Origin: Nymphalis io
Taxonomy: Eukaryota > Arthropoda > Insecta > Lepidoptera > Nymphalidae
Reading direction: 5' to 3'
Assembly: GCF_905147045.1 (NCBI RefSeq)
Contig: NC_065888.1
Coordinates: 12,529,001 to 12,593,000, forward strand
Length of the DNA stretch: 64,000 nt
The notes beneath the pieces were generated by a model, which was not told the DNA's origin, searched no databases, and was given only the letters and a program-made list of their open reading frames with translations. Below are positions 48,415-59,165 of the stretch, one piece after another. Positions within the stretch are counted from its first letter, which is position 1; each line of letters begins with the position of its first letter. A program made the position numbers and the translations under genes.

Positions 48415-48960
48415 TGAAATTGACAGGAGGCTCATCTGATGGAAAGTGATCAACGCCCATGGATATCTGCAGTGTCGGCTTGCAGGTGCATTGGGACCGT
48501 TGCGACGGTTAAGGAATAAGTAAGGGGTTTGATAAAAACCGTCGGCAAAAGCTGTATCCACAGAATGGTCTTGCGAGGCAGAAATGCCTTAAAAATTGCG
48601 TTGTTGTTGATTTTCAGACAACGAAGTTGTGTAAATGGAATGAGAGCAGAACTCCATGTGGTCAAATTTTCGCCTTGTAAAGTTTAAGACGATAAGCCAA
48701 TGTGAAGTCGCCTTGCTAAGCACACAAAGCTATTTAGAAACCAATTTGGCTATACCTTCCAATTGGACGCGGAACTGAACGACATTCGAAATACCAAGTA
48801 TTCCGATACTGCCTGTGGCAGCCAAGGACGAAAGTTCTCAAAATAAGTGGAAATGACATGGTGATTTTGTAGCGGTTGAATTGGATCAAGTTAATCGGCC
48901 CCAGTCTGAGACTTTGTTCACAAGTTCCTTCCGATTCTCGTCAACATGAATCGTGATTGT
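48415..48960 (-). pseudogene. Decayed 3' end of another CR1/Jockey-type LINE
   Basis: On the minus strand the 48450-48665 segment reads FKAFLPRKTILWIQLLPTVF, which parallels FLCRTSKKWNSLPAHVFPSS at the C-terminus of the LINE at 25.6 kb. It is followed by a 3' UTR containing ATCAGATGAGCCTCCTG. The upstream part to about 48960 appears related but is broken by stops. It belongs to a different and older family than the 25.5-kb element. Confidence 0.5.
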
Positions 48961-50154
48961 CACCGTGCCTATTATTATAAATATCCTGCCTATAATACTA
49001 CATGTTTAATATGATTATATATGTTCCATTAACGTCTAAGCGCCGGTCCAAGTATTACTTAAATCATTTATTAATTCGGTTATAAAATATCTTATAGGAA
49101 GTAGGTAGCCACTTAAATCTTTACGACATTCAAAATCACATTAAAGGTAACGATAACTCGGCAAGGTTTAAATTTTGATTTTGATTCAGATAGCTAAATA
49201 ATAAATAACTTACGCAACATTACTAGCAACCATACTAATATTTTTTAAACAAAAATATCCAAGCATTTACAATAACATCGTTATAAAGTCAACGCTTAAG
49301 AATAATTTGAGTTAAAGTAACAAAAAAACTAGTTACTTTAAAAGCTCCATAAAATAAATACTTAAATAGTTATTGCTGGAGGTGAAATAAGTTGTTAAAT
49401 GTTGAACCTTGCGCACGCTTACAATATTTTACTATTGGCTACATGTGTGGAAATATACAGGTACTGATATGTACATATAAAAATTAAATATGTATCGCGT
49501 TCTTGATTGAAAATGATTACATTTGTTACAGTAAATGTATTACCATATAATATCATAAAATACTTGAATATTTTGTTTTTGCAGTTTAATATGAATATTG
49601 TATGTAGGGGGTTTATAAGTAGGTGGATAATAATTAATATTGTACAATTTGCAGCTTGTCAATCAAGGCGAGCTTATGACTATGATTCGTCATTATGACT
49701 ATGACACACATATTAACTAAACATGAAACTTAATTGGCTTATAAGAAAAAAGATTCAACATAAATCGAGCTAATATTTATTTCATACTTTATTTGCCAGA
49801 ACAAGTACATTCTATCGGTAACTACCTAAATATATGAATAGATATAGGTAATAAAATGTTATATTAATTAAATGTGCACAAGAACGAAAGAACTCAAATA
49901 ACATAATTATATTACACTTACACTTTTATTCAAAGTATGAGTACGTGAAGTTCTAAAACTCTACTCACGTTCTACTGAGTCTCTTAGTACGTCTCCGAAA
50001 AGACGTAAACAATCACCCCTTTGATAATATCACGGTTGCAGATATCATACAAACTTTAATATCGATTCGCTTGGTGTTAAACGTGATCCTCTCCATTTGT
50101 GATTTAGTCGTTTCTTTCTTATGGTGTTTTACCAATAACACACTTCCTAGGTGC
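48961..50154. other. AT-rich, no supported feature
   Basis: No convincing exon or element. Short frames only. Confidence 0.5.
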
Positions 50155-50370
50155 TAGACAGTCTACCGCTAAACAGCAATATACAATACTATTGTATTGT
50201 TGCATTCCTGTTTGAAGGATGAGTGAGCCAGTGTAACTGCAAGCAGAAGTGACATAGCGCTTTATTTCCCAAGGTTGGTGGCGCATTGACATGCAAGAAA
50301 TGGGCCGTGGTGACCATTTACCATCAGGTGGCCCATTTGCCCGTCCGCCTAATTATAATATAATAAAAAC
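50155..50370 (+). mobile_element. SINE-like element, family B, 5' shortened
   Basis: Contains GTCTACCGCTAAACAGCAAT, GAAGGATGAGTGAGCCAGTG, CCCAAGGTTGGTGGCGCATT, TTACCATCAGGTGGCCCATT and an A-rich end. It lies about 0.7 kb upstream of the proposed kinesin promoter. Confidence 0.65.
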
Positions 50371-50816
50371 ATGGGAAAAACTAACGTGGTAGCTTTTCCG
50401 ATATAACACTCTTTTCTGATTTATATACTTACTAATATATACTTCAGCACCTTCATCTAACATGGAATTAGCTATTGATAATATAAATACCTTCCTTGAA
50501 TAGAGAATAAATCAAAAGTTATCGAGTTGTGGTTAATTCCATGAAGTTGGTAGTATTTTGTGACCAGAGTTAATAACAAGAATCTACCGAATGTTCTTAA
50601 TGGCAAATCAAGACTTAAAAAGTAATAAATAGTTTTAATATTACTTTGGATCAAATTCTTTACTGGGACCCTCAAAATAATAATTATAAATTACTTACCT
50701 ATTTTCATTGCTTATGACTGAAAATGAGAATATGAGTTTCAAATTGCGGTTAAGATATTTTAAAATTGTAATTTGTGAAGATAATTTTGTTAAAACGAAT
50801 ATAGAATATTTTAATA

Positions 50817-50831
50817 ATAGCGCCATCTACA
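50817..50831 (-). promoter_or_regulatory. Candidate CTCF-like site upstream of the kinesin promoter
   Basis: The sequence atagcgccatctaca contains, read on the minus strand, TAGATGGCGCTA, which agrees with the core of the insect CTCF motif (AGNTGGCGC-like). It lies about 220 bp upstream of the proposed promoter. A single short motif match in AT-rich DNA is weak evidence; a related but poorer match (gtcgccatctag) occurs at 7282-7293. Confidence 0.25.
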
Positions 50832-51040
50832 GTAAAGTTTAAAAATCACATTGAGAAATTAAAATGTTATACAGTACAACATAGCATTAAAGTTTCTGTT
50901 AAGTAAATACAATTAAGGATGTAACATGTTTTTTTATCAACGAAATATGAATAAATATTTTGAAAAGTATTTATACCATAAAAGACGATTCATAAAATAA
51001 AAAAGTATATAGAAAAAGCAGATAAAGAATAATTTAAAGC

Positions 51041-51430
51041 TGTCAATGTCAAACTTTGCTATTTGTCGTTGTCAGTAGATATACGTCTTAATGACATAAC
51101 CAGTGAAATCGAAGTTTGTGAATTTTGCTGTCAGTGTCATTTTGTGCGGTAACGGAGTTGTGGTGTACAGCGTTTTAATATTTAAATTCGATTGTTTATA
51201 AACGCGACGCTTCGTAAATGTGTGAAATGAATTAATTTTTTTAAATCATTGATATAGTTTTTTATCTAAAGGTAATAACTGTCGCAATTCAATTTATATT
51301 TATTTCTTTTATTATGCTAGTGAAAGATGGACGGAAATCTCAGTCGGTGTTAATTTAGCGTGTCGTATTGAAGCTGCTATAAAAGAAATGTGATCTAGTT
51401 AAGCGAAAAGTGAAGATTCTACTGAGTACA
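51041..51430 (+). promoter_or_regulatory. Probable promoter and 5'-UTR exon of the kinesin gene
   Basis: The end of this exon is supported by the donor at 51430/51431 (gtaca|gtaagt), followed 380 bp later by a coding exon with a good acceptor. The transcription start is not determined; I place the promoter in the less AT-rich stretch from about 51041. Two close matches to TGTCANTGTCA (51041-51051 and 51129-51139) lie here. A second donor-like GT at about 51271 (aaag|gtaata) could give a shorter first exon. If 51314-51358 is transcribed, it holds a 14-codon upstream ORF starting at ATG 51314 and ending at TAG 51356-51358. Inference from splice signals and position only; no transcript evidence. 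Confidence 0.45.
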
Positions 51431-51810
51431 GTAAGTAAATTGCACAATTTGTACTATATATTGTAGAAAGGTCTGTGAACTCGTGTGAGTTTGATAATAA
51501 AATATAAACAAGATTTGTTTATGTCAAAACTTATCAATATAATTGTCATTATAGCCTAAATTAAAAATATTTATAGGTATTTTATTTATGTCCATCAAAT
51601 ATATATACTACCATATATTTTTAAATATTTTTTTAATAAATATTAAAAATAAAATACCCAAAAATCTGTTAATATTTCTGTTCTAGTCTAAATTTCTACT
51701 GATTGTTGTATAAATATAATGATTATTATTATACTACAAAACATTTGTAATTATATTAAATGTTAATGTTCTCTCTCATAATTTATTAATATGGTACCAA
51801 TTCTACACAG
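51431..51810 (+). other. Intron 1 of the kinesin gene (5'-UTR intron)
   Basis: A GT...AG interval of 380 bp between the donor at 51431 (gtaagt) and the acceptor at 51810 (ttctacacag). It is AT-rich with no ORF or recognised repeat. A weaker alternative acceptor AG lies at 51817-51818. Confidence 0.45.
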
Positions 51811-51864
51811 GTGGTCAGATGCAACAATGTCTAGCGAAGAGTCCAGTGTACGAGTGGCAGTCAG
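51811..51864 (+). CDS. First coding exon of a kinesin motor protein, probably KIF21-type
   Basis: The exon follows a consensus acceptor (ttctacacag, AG at 51809-51810) and ends at a donor, AG|gttggt, at 51864/51865. The ATG at 51827 opens MSSEESSVRVAV plus the first two bases of a split Arg codon (AG|R). Kinesin motor domains begin with a beta-strand of the form VRVAVRxRP, and KIF21 proteins start with a short acidic lead followed by SSVRVAVRIRPQ, so this is the first coding exon of a plus-end kinesin heavy chain. The exon stops just before IRP. KIF21-type is favoured by the residues before VRVAVR; KIF1/Unc-104 (SSVKVAVRVRP) is the main alternative. The ATG at 51819 is in another frame and gives only a short peptide. 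The ATP-binding loop, neck coil and any WD40 repeats must lie on exons beyond the window. Confidence 0.6.
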
Positions 51865-54057
51865 GTTGGTTACATGATATTCTGAACATAATTTTCTACT
51901 AAAAAAAACTACTGTTATTGGCAACTTATAATCATTGTCTTATCTTTTTATAATCTTTATACATTTAATTTTCTCTTTAAATATAGTCTGTGTTTGTGTT
52001 GTTCCTTAATTTATTTTTAATTTTATTATTTATTTGTATAGTTTAAGTGTAAGCTTGAAATAAATTAAATAAACAAAATGTCTAATAAAGAAATATGTCT
52101 TTATTTTATCTACAAAGGGATATTGAGAGAGTATCATTGTTTACAGAATTAACTGTTGTAATTGATGAACTGTTACTTATTATTTCAATTATAGGATGAA
52201 ATTGAATTTTTCAAATAAATGTGCATATTTAAAAACAGACTTATTTGTTCTAAAATACCGATAGTAATGGTATTTTAAGTAGTTAATGGTAAATATTTAT
52301 ATATAGTTTAATTGTAACATAAAAATCATTTGACAGTTAAGTTGTAGCAATTGTTGTAGCAAAGAACAACTTTCTAATAAAAATCAAACTTAATATATCA
52401 TAATTATATTATAGGGTCAGTTATAAAAATATATAAAGATTAATAAACATATTTTACTAAATACAACACAAGATAATTAATAATTTTCTGAATCTAAAGA
52501 TGTCTGTTGCTAAAAAAAAGTTTCAAAACAAATTATTCTTTTTATATACTTTCCTGTATGTTATATTTAATTATTGTTTTTTATGAAAATATTTTATATC
52601 CCCATATTTAATATTACAAGGAGCTGGCCTTTAGTTACATAATCAGGACTGTTAATGTACAATGTTTATTTAGATGCTATGCACTCAATAATAAGCTTGA
52701 AGAGTTCCTGTGTGAATAAACATTAGCATATATATTTCTTGACATTAAAACGAATTGTGTAAAGTGAATACTACGTAATATTTATTGAATGTTTGACAAG
52801 TATGTAACATAAACATTGCTTATTAGTAATTGTTTCGACCAATACTAATGTAAGTTGCGATTTGCAATTACTTGACCTGCAGGTTTGCGAATATTTGCAA
52901 TTGCAATGGAAATTCTGTTGTATAAGAAAACAAACGGTTTTTTGTAAGGAAACATTACTTTATTACCCTGGGGCATATTGGCTTGAAGGTCAATCAGTCG
53001 GAGATTAATTACATGTACAAATGATAGCAATAACTTAAACGAAAAAATCCTGATCGCCTATAACTTACCGTCATCCATCATTCGTTTATAGCATTTGTTT
53101 TAATAGTATCTATTAACTCATTCAATGCCTGATCGAAATCAGTCCATTTGATCACATACCGAAAATACAATGTTCGGAGTTCCTCTTATTAAGTTAATAC
53201 TAGTTACCGCCTGTGTTTTCGCTCATGTGTGTGTGGAGTTAGGTACCTTATGTACTTTTCTGTACTCCTGACATCGTGAATGCAAAATTTCCTAATGATC
53301 AGTTGAGTAGCTCACACTGTTGCATTTATAATATTAAGTATGGACATCGCAGATGTCTTTGCTGAAATTCGTTAAAATATAAGTATAAAAGACAAACGTG
53401 AAATGTAAACTTTCGTGATTTATGGCGGTGTTTCCCAACAAGTTCATCGATAAAAAATCACCCTTCCTACACAGGCGCCTGAAGGACGGCCGGTCCGCGC
53501 CCTACCCTAATACAACCCTGCTTTTAATATCCTGTGCATAATGCACGTTTATCCGAAATGTAAAATTGCATACTTTTTTCCACCTTATGTACTTTTGAAT
53601 GTCTATCTGATATGGTATCATTATATGAATCATATATTTGTATAAAACATTACTAATGATAAAATAACTAAAACAACATGCGTCGTACGCTTAAATTAAT
53701 GCTTAATTTTGACATTAACTATTGTATACCATAAATAAAGTTGAAAGAATGAAGAGTAATAAAGATGATCACATCATTTATTCATAATAAGACAAATTAA
53801 AGATTCACACCATAAAATACCGGAAAAAAAATGCTATTAAAAAAAACCTTTCCTGCCATTATTAGGTCTTTAATCTGTCAACAAATTGTTCAATTATAAT
53901 TTATTTAAAATATGATACTGCATTTACATCAATATTTTTAGGACGAAAATGTTTGTGTACATCCAGTTTATTTTATTCATTCAAGAAGAAGAATTTATTT
54001 TACACACATACAATCTAATAGAATCAAATAATAATTTCTACTAATATTTTAAATAAG
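51865..54057 (+). other. Proposed start of the long kinesin intron
   Basis: Begins with the donor GTTGGT after the first coding exon. I looked for the next exon (expected to start with a base completing Arg and then IRP) here and further downstream and did not find it. AT-rich, no element recognised. Confidence 0.4.
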
Positions 54058-54225
54058 AAAGTAACTCTGTCCGACTGTTACGCTTTTACGGCCAAACCAC
54101 TGAACCGATTTTGATGAAATTTAGTACGCAGCAAACTAGAACCCCAAGAACACAGGTATTTTTACCTAACACCAAAGCCCCCCCCCCCATCCTCAGGCGG
54201 GTAAAGCCGCGCACGGAAACTAATA
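54058..54225 (+). mobile_element. Non-autonomous Helitron-like fragment, 3' hairpin present
   Basis: GTAACTCTGTCCGACTGTTA, CACTGAACCGATTTTGATGA and a 3' end with the small hairpin GCGGGTAAAGCCGC followed by GCACGGAAACTAAT. Lepidopteran Helitrons share this internal block and end in a GC hairpin about 10 nt before CTAG(T). A C run lies near 54180. Confidence 0.55.
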
Positions 54226-54509
54226 TAATATACATATATAATAGAATCTAGGTGTGGTCGATGTGATGTAACTTATGTTTATACTGTTCAATGATCACAT
54301 CGGCCACTGCTTAAAAAATAACATGTCACGTTTGAATTATTCATATTCTATGCATGAAGACATCTTTTACGATGGAAACAAGGTAAAATAGAATTGATAA
54401 ATTCATAATAAGTACCTACCTATATTTTTCGATACTTTATAGTTTTGACAACGTTTTTTATAGTTCGAACATTAATATATTTCTATTAAATATTCCGACG
54501 TATTTATAT

Positions 54510-54690
54510 AGCACTAGTTTTCGCCCACGTATTAATGATGGAGATGAAGGTCTTAAAAGATAGCCTATTGCGTTCCTTGAGGTTCAAGCTTACTTTATAT
54601 CAAACTTCATCAAAATCGGTTCAGTAGTTTAGCCGTAATCGTAACTTACAGACATAGTTACTTTCGCATTTATAATCTTAGTATAGATGT
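54510..54690 (-). mobile_element. Non-autonomous Helitron-like element (about 180 bp)
   Basis: On the minus strand it starts TCTATACTAAGATTATAAAT, contains ACTACTGAACCGATTTTGAT and ends GCGAAAACTAG followed by T. A 5' TC, a 3' CTAG and insertion next to T, without inverted repeats or duplication, fit Helitrons. It shares the internal block with 54058-54225. Confidence 0.6.
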
Positions 54691-54915
54691 AACATCGAGT
54701 GCTTAGTGATTGTAAATGTCGAGACACGACACGTACATATGTACATAAATAAAGTTTTGTTTAAGCGTGTCATAATAAAGTTGATATAAGAGAAAGCAAA
54801 TATAATGTTCGCTCTTTTCTAAACTACTTTGCCATTACATATTTTAAAATCAATCGTTAATAAAAAAAACTATCCGTTGTTTCGTGTAGAAATAATAATA
54901 TATATATACAATTAT

Positions 54916-57586
54916 CATCACCAGCCGAAAGACGTCCACTGCTGGACAAAGGCCTCCCCCAAGGATTTCCACGTTAGCCGATCTTGCGCTGCCCGCATCC
55001 AACGGCTTCCCGCGACTCGTTCTAAGTCGTCGGTCCACCTTGTAGGGGGCCTGCCAACGCTGCGTCTTCCGGTTCGTGGTCGCCACTCGAGAACCTTTCT
55101 GCCCCAGCGGCCGTCGGTTCTGCGAGCAATGTGCCCCGCCCACTGCCACTTCAATTTAGCAATTCTTCGGGCTATGTCGGTTACTTTGGTTCGCCTGCGG
55201 ATTTCATCATTTCTGATTCGATCTCGCAGAGAAACTCCGAGCATAGCCCTCTCCATTGCCCTTTGAGTGACCTTGAGCCTTCTTATGAGGCCCATTGTGA
55301 GCGACCACGTCTCTGATCCATAAGTCATCACTGGCAACACACACTGGTCGAAGACTTTCGACTTGAGACACTGCGGTATTTGGGATGAGAAGATATCGTG
55401 TAGCTTCCCGAACGCTGCCCAGCCGAGTTGAATTCGACGATTGACCTCTTTCTCGAAGTTGGACCTACCTAGTTGGATGGTCTGACCTAGGTAGACATAG
55501 TTGTCTACAACTTCGAGTGCAGAATTTCCAACCTTGACTTGAGTGGGTGCAACATGGATGTTCGACATGATTTTCGTCTTGTCCATGTTCATTTTTAGAC
55601 CCACTTGTTGGGAAACCCTGCTGAGGTCATCGAGCATAGTGCCGAGGTCTTCCAAGGTCTCAGCCATAATTACAATGTCATCGGCAAATCGAAGATGAGT
55701 GATGTACTCGCCTTTAATATTGATGCCAAGTCCGTTCCAGTCCAGAAGCTTGAAAACATCTTCCAATGCAGCGGTAAACAGTTTCGGAGATATCACGTCT
55801 CCCTGTCTTACACCTCTCTGCAGTTGGATAGGTTTTGAGTTCTGATCCTGGAGTCGGATCGACATGGTGGCGTTCTCGTACAAGCACTTTAACACCCTGA
55901 TATACCGATAATCAATTTGGCACCTTTGAAGAGAATTCAGCACGGCCCAGGTTTCGATCGAATCAAAGGCTTTCTCATAGTCCACAAATGCTAAGCAAAG
56001 TGGCTGGTTATACTCCTCAGTCTTCTGTATAACTTGCCGCAGCGTATGTATGTGGTCTATGGTGCTAAAGCCTTTCCGGAATCCGGCTTGTTCGGGTGGC
56101 TGGAAGTCGTCAAGTCTTTGCTCGAGACGATTCGTAATGACTCTCGAAAACAACTTGTAAACATGACTCAGCAGTGAGATGGGCCTGTAATTCTTCAGAA
56201 GGGTTTTATCACCCTTCTTAAAGAAAAGTACCACCACACCTCTGTGCCATGCTTTTGGCGTTTGACCTTTGGCAATGACGGAGATAAAAAGCCTCTGAAG
56301 AGCCCTGAGGATCGGTGTACCACCCGCCTTCAGAAGCTCGGCTGTAATACCATCATCACCAGGTGCCTTGTTGTTTTTGAGTTGTCCGAGAGCCATTCTA
56401 ATCTCGAAAAGACTGACGTCCTGAAAATCTTCAGTGTAGTGTCGGGTTAGTCTTGCTCTGGGATCTGCAGCATGACTACTGACAGGTGATTGAGCTGTCG
56501 TGTACAGCTGACCGTAGAACTTCTCAACCTCTTCCAACAGCTCAGATCTTGACGTGACTATTCTGCCATCCTCAGTTTTCAGCCTTGTCAGTTGACTCTG
56601 ACCAACAGACAGATCTCTGGCGAACACTTTAGAGCCTTTGTTCCGCTCGATGGCCTCTTTAATGCGCATTGTATTAAATTGGCGAGTGTCGCGAGTTAGA
56701 GACTTTGAAATCCGTCTGTTGATCAGCCGATAGCCGGCAGCATCAGCTGGGGACGTCAGAATCATTTTCCGTCTTTCCTCCATAAGCCGTAGGGTAGAGG
56801 CAGAGATCTTTTTGGTTCCTTTTGTACGGCTGGTCTTGAAGGTCTTAGACCCAGCCGTACGGACAGTTTCCACAAGCCTGTCGTTGTATGTGTCCACTTC
56901 CTCGCAGTCTGCTAGGCAATCGAATCGGTTTTGGAGTTCGAGCTGAAAGGCTTCGGGATTTCGGATTTGAAGAGGTGATGGTCGGAGCGTAGACTTCATC
57001 AGTCGGGACCTCTGGAGTTTAACATTGATATTTAACGAGCCTCTTACGAGTCTGTGATCGCTCCCAGTTTTGACTGCATTGATCACGGAGAAGTCATTAA
57101 ATATTTGTCTTCTCGTCGACAAGATGAAATCTATCTCATTCTTGGTTTTCCCATCAGGGCTCACCCAGGTCCATTTACGCTGACCTGGCTTCTTGAAAAA
57201 GGAGTTCATCATAAAGAGTCCCTCCTTCTCCATAAAGTCGGCCAACATCTGGCCCCGAGTGTTGCGGTCTCCAATTCCATGAGGTCCCACCTTTAACTCA
57301 TCACCGAATCGTTTGCCCAGCTTCGCGTTGAAGTCCCCCATTACAACAGTGAAATGAGTCTTGTTGGTATGTATGGCTTTAGATAAATCCTCATACATGA
57401 CCTCAACCTCATCGTCGGAGTGTGTCGAAGTCGGCGCGTATACCTGTATGACCTTCAAAGAATACCGCTTGGTGATTCTGAGTATAAGGTACGCCACCCT
57501 AGCCGACACACTCTCGATTTTCACAACGTTGTTAACGAGGTACTTGTGGACTATGAACCCGACACCAACTTGAGACAATTGAATGA
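54916..57586 (-). mobile_element. RTE-clade LINE, second subfamily, 5'-truncated, with 10-bp TSD
   Basis: A 2.67-kb minus-strand element flanked by perfect copies of ATACAATTAT (54906-54915 and 57587-57596). The 3' end is a short GATGAT-type tail directly after the stop codon. Homology to the first RTE starts at the LSQ..GVGF segment of the endonuclease (about 57.58 kb), so the 5' leader and the catalytic Asn and Glu of the nuclease are missing. The protein clearly differs from that of the 15.8-kb element throughout while sharing all motifs, so it represents a separate subfamily. It lies in the proposed kinesin intron, antisense to the gene. Confidence 0.9.
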
Positions 57587-57755
57587 ATACAATTATAAAT
57601 CCATAAATTTTACATCGCGGTAAATAATAACTGTATAACAAATCATATAAACGAATGTGCAATCCTAAAGAATAGTTTCCATTCCTACCATTCCCTTTTA
57701 AACAATACCATTCTTCTATTTCTCTATTCATCCATTCATTCCTCCTATTGTCCAT
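54918..57755 (-). CDS. RTE endonuclease fragment plus reverse transcriptase, uninterrupted (945-codon frame)
   Basis: A single frame without stops. About the first 56-59 codons (57579-57755) are flanking DNA that happens to be open, not element sequence. The element part starts near residue 60 (LSQVGVGF). It then has QVYAPTS (104-110), GDFNAK (140-145), GLFMMNSFF across the point where the other copy is frameshifted (179-187), SDHRLV (232-237), NNKAPGDDGI (461-470), YRPISLLSHVYKLFSR (523-538), VDYEKAFD (591-598), RGVRQGDVISPKLF (647-660) and the FADD box (690-693). The C-terminus ends QQWTSFGW. The RT domain looks enzymatically complete, but the endonuclease lacks its first third and the element has no 5' leader, so it should not move by itself. 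The intact frame argues for a young insertion. Confidence 0.88.
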   Translation of the reverse strand: MDNRRNEWMNREIEEWYCLKGNGRNGNYSLGLHIRLYDLLYSYYLPRCKIYGFIIVFIQLSQVGVGFIVHKYLVNNVVKIESVSARVAYLILRITKRYSLKVIQVYAPTSTHSDDEVEVMYEDLSKAIHTNKTHFTVVMGDFNAKLGKRFGDELKVGPHGIGDRNTRGQMLADFMEKEGLFMMNSFFKKPGQRKWTWVSPDGKTKNEIDFILSTRRQIFNDFSVINAVKTGSDHRLVRGSLNINVKLQRSRLMKSTLRPSPLQIRNPEAFQLELQNRFDCLADCEEVDTYNDRLVETVRTAGSKTFKTSRTKGTKKISASTLRLMEERRKMILTSPADAAGYRLINRRISKSLTRDTRQFNTMRIKEAIERNKGSKVFARDLSVGQSQLTRLKTEDGRIVTSRSELLEEVEKFYGQLYTTAQSPVSSHAADPRARLTRHYTEDFQDVSLFEIRMALGQLKNNKAPGDDGITAELLKAGGTPILRALQRLFISVIAKGQTPKAWHRGVVVLFFKKGDKTLLKNYRPISLLSHVYKLFSRVITNRLEQRLDDFQPPEQAGFRKGFSTIDHIHTLRQVIQKTEEYNQPLCLAFVDYEKAFDSIETWAVLNSLQRCQIDYRYIRVLKCLYENATMSIRLQDQNSKPIQLQRGVRQGDVISPKLFTAALEDVFKLLDWNGLGINIKGEYITHLRFADDIVIMAETLEDLGTMLDDLSRVSQQVGLKMNMDKTKIMSNIHVAPTQVKVGNSALEVVDNYVYLGQTIQLGRSNFEKEVNRRIQLGWAAFGKLHDIFSSQIPQCLKSKVFDQCVLPVMTYGSETWSLTMGLIRRLKVTQRAMERAMLGVSLRDRIRNDEIRRRTKVTDIARRIAKLKWQWAGHIARRTDGRWGRKVLEWRPRTGRRSVGRPPTRWTDDLERVAGSRWMRAAQDRLTWKSLGEAFVQQWTSFGW

Positions 57756-58709
57756 TCACTCGTATAAAAAATAAGAACGTTACAGATAATCTGCCTCGTT
57801 TTTCCTTTTCGTCCTTATCCATTTTTTTACCCTAGCAGATAATAAAGCACATATTTTTTCTGCGTCTGTACTTATGACATTAAATCTAATTAAATATCCA
57901 ACTCTGTCCCCATCAAATCTCCCTTTTTTACTATGGCATATAATTTTCATTGACAATCATTTAAATAATTTTTTATATTGTTTTTTTTTACCTGCCACTG
58001 TATTCAATGCGTTTTATATAAATTCTTATACACGAGTTAATAAAACGATAAATTATAAACATGTATTGAATAGAAATCACTTTAAACAAGCTGCTAACAT
58101 GATTTTAATCACAAACGATTTGTCTATATAGCGTAATAATACCTACTTCGTACTTTACATAAATAAGGTTTTAATGATTTACTGGGAAAAATAATGTCAT
58201 CGATATAAATTTTACTACTTAGCCATAGACAAAACTAAAATCAAAATATTAAAACGGCGAACTATCAAGAACGTATGCTTATAAAATAACCATTAAAGTC
58301 ATTCACATTCACAATGAGACGATGTTGTTCATGCAATAAAACGTCGTATAATATAGTTAGGTTACTTATGTTTGTTAAAGTTATGTCACAATGCGGAATG
58401 CTCTTATCTTGATATTATGAAGTTTTCATTTTAAATATTTATTTACTGTTATTTTACATTCTTATTTTAATATAAATAGTACCGTATACAATAAATCAGT
58501 TTAGTTTTTATTAAATACTGATTGATTATCCATTTTGATAATATTTTCAAAACTTTCTATGTAAATTAACGGTTATGTTACAGCTGTAAAAAATATTACA
58601 AATTGATAATTATCGTAGTCGCCAAGCGTTTTACGCATAATTAAAATTTTACCCAATATTCTCAGTGTATTTGTAAAGATATTGTTCTAGAGTAGCATAT
58701 TATAATGTA
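57597..58709. other. AT-rich flank of the RTE, no feature
   Basis: Nothing recognised. The 57874-58131 frame is AT-driven. Confidence 0.5.
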
Positions 58710-58800
58710 AGGGTGCTAGTCCTGAAGTCTTGGGTACCAAACCCAGATCGGGCCGGGTAAGTAAAATCACGTATCTAACGTGATTGGGTTTTTTTTTAAA
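58710..58800 (+). mobile_element. Possible tRNA-like SINE fragment
   Basis: GTCTTGGGTACCAAACCCAG with ATCGGGCCGGGTAAG resembles the B-box region of the family D head (CTGGGTTCAATTCCCAGGTC, then GGGCC). The rest is unrecognisable. Confidence 0.3.
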
Positions 58801-59103
58801 CACTGATTTTCACGACTTTTTTTTGGTCCTGAGAATGAAATCACAAAGACAAATTAAGCGCTAAATACGATATCATATTTAAAACGTGTGACCGTCTGTC
58901 CTATCCAGTGGACCAAAATAACTAACAATTACATTTTTTTATTTTTAAACGTAACAGTGCAATGACTTGACGCCTTCGCATCTGTCTCTATACTGATTGA
59001 TCGATTGTGTTCATTATAAGATATTCTTTATTTGAAAAATCGATCAGTATATAAAATCATTCTTTATTTATAAAATATACTTTACAAGTTACGCGTCATA
59101 TTT

Positions 59104-59165
59104 CGCACGGGTAGAATAAGGGTCTACATCTTTTTTTTTCGTAATACATATAACTCTATTGGTTT
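59104..59165. repeat. Short dispersed repeat shared with 6.4 kb
   Basis: Second copy of the block at 6366-6425. Boundaries and type are undetermined. Confidence 0.45.

Noticed and set aside
51819..51895. Alternative start codon ATG at 51819
   Set aside because: It leads out of the kinesin frame and hits a stop soon after the donor; the ATG at 51827 gives the family match.
54829..55266. 145-aa plus-strand ORF
   Set aside because: It overlaps the 3' end of the RTE coding region on the other strand and is its shadow.
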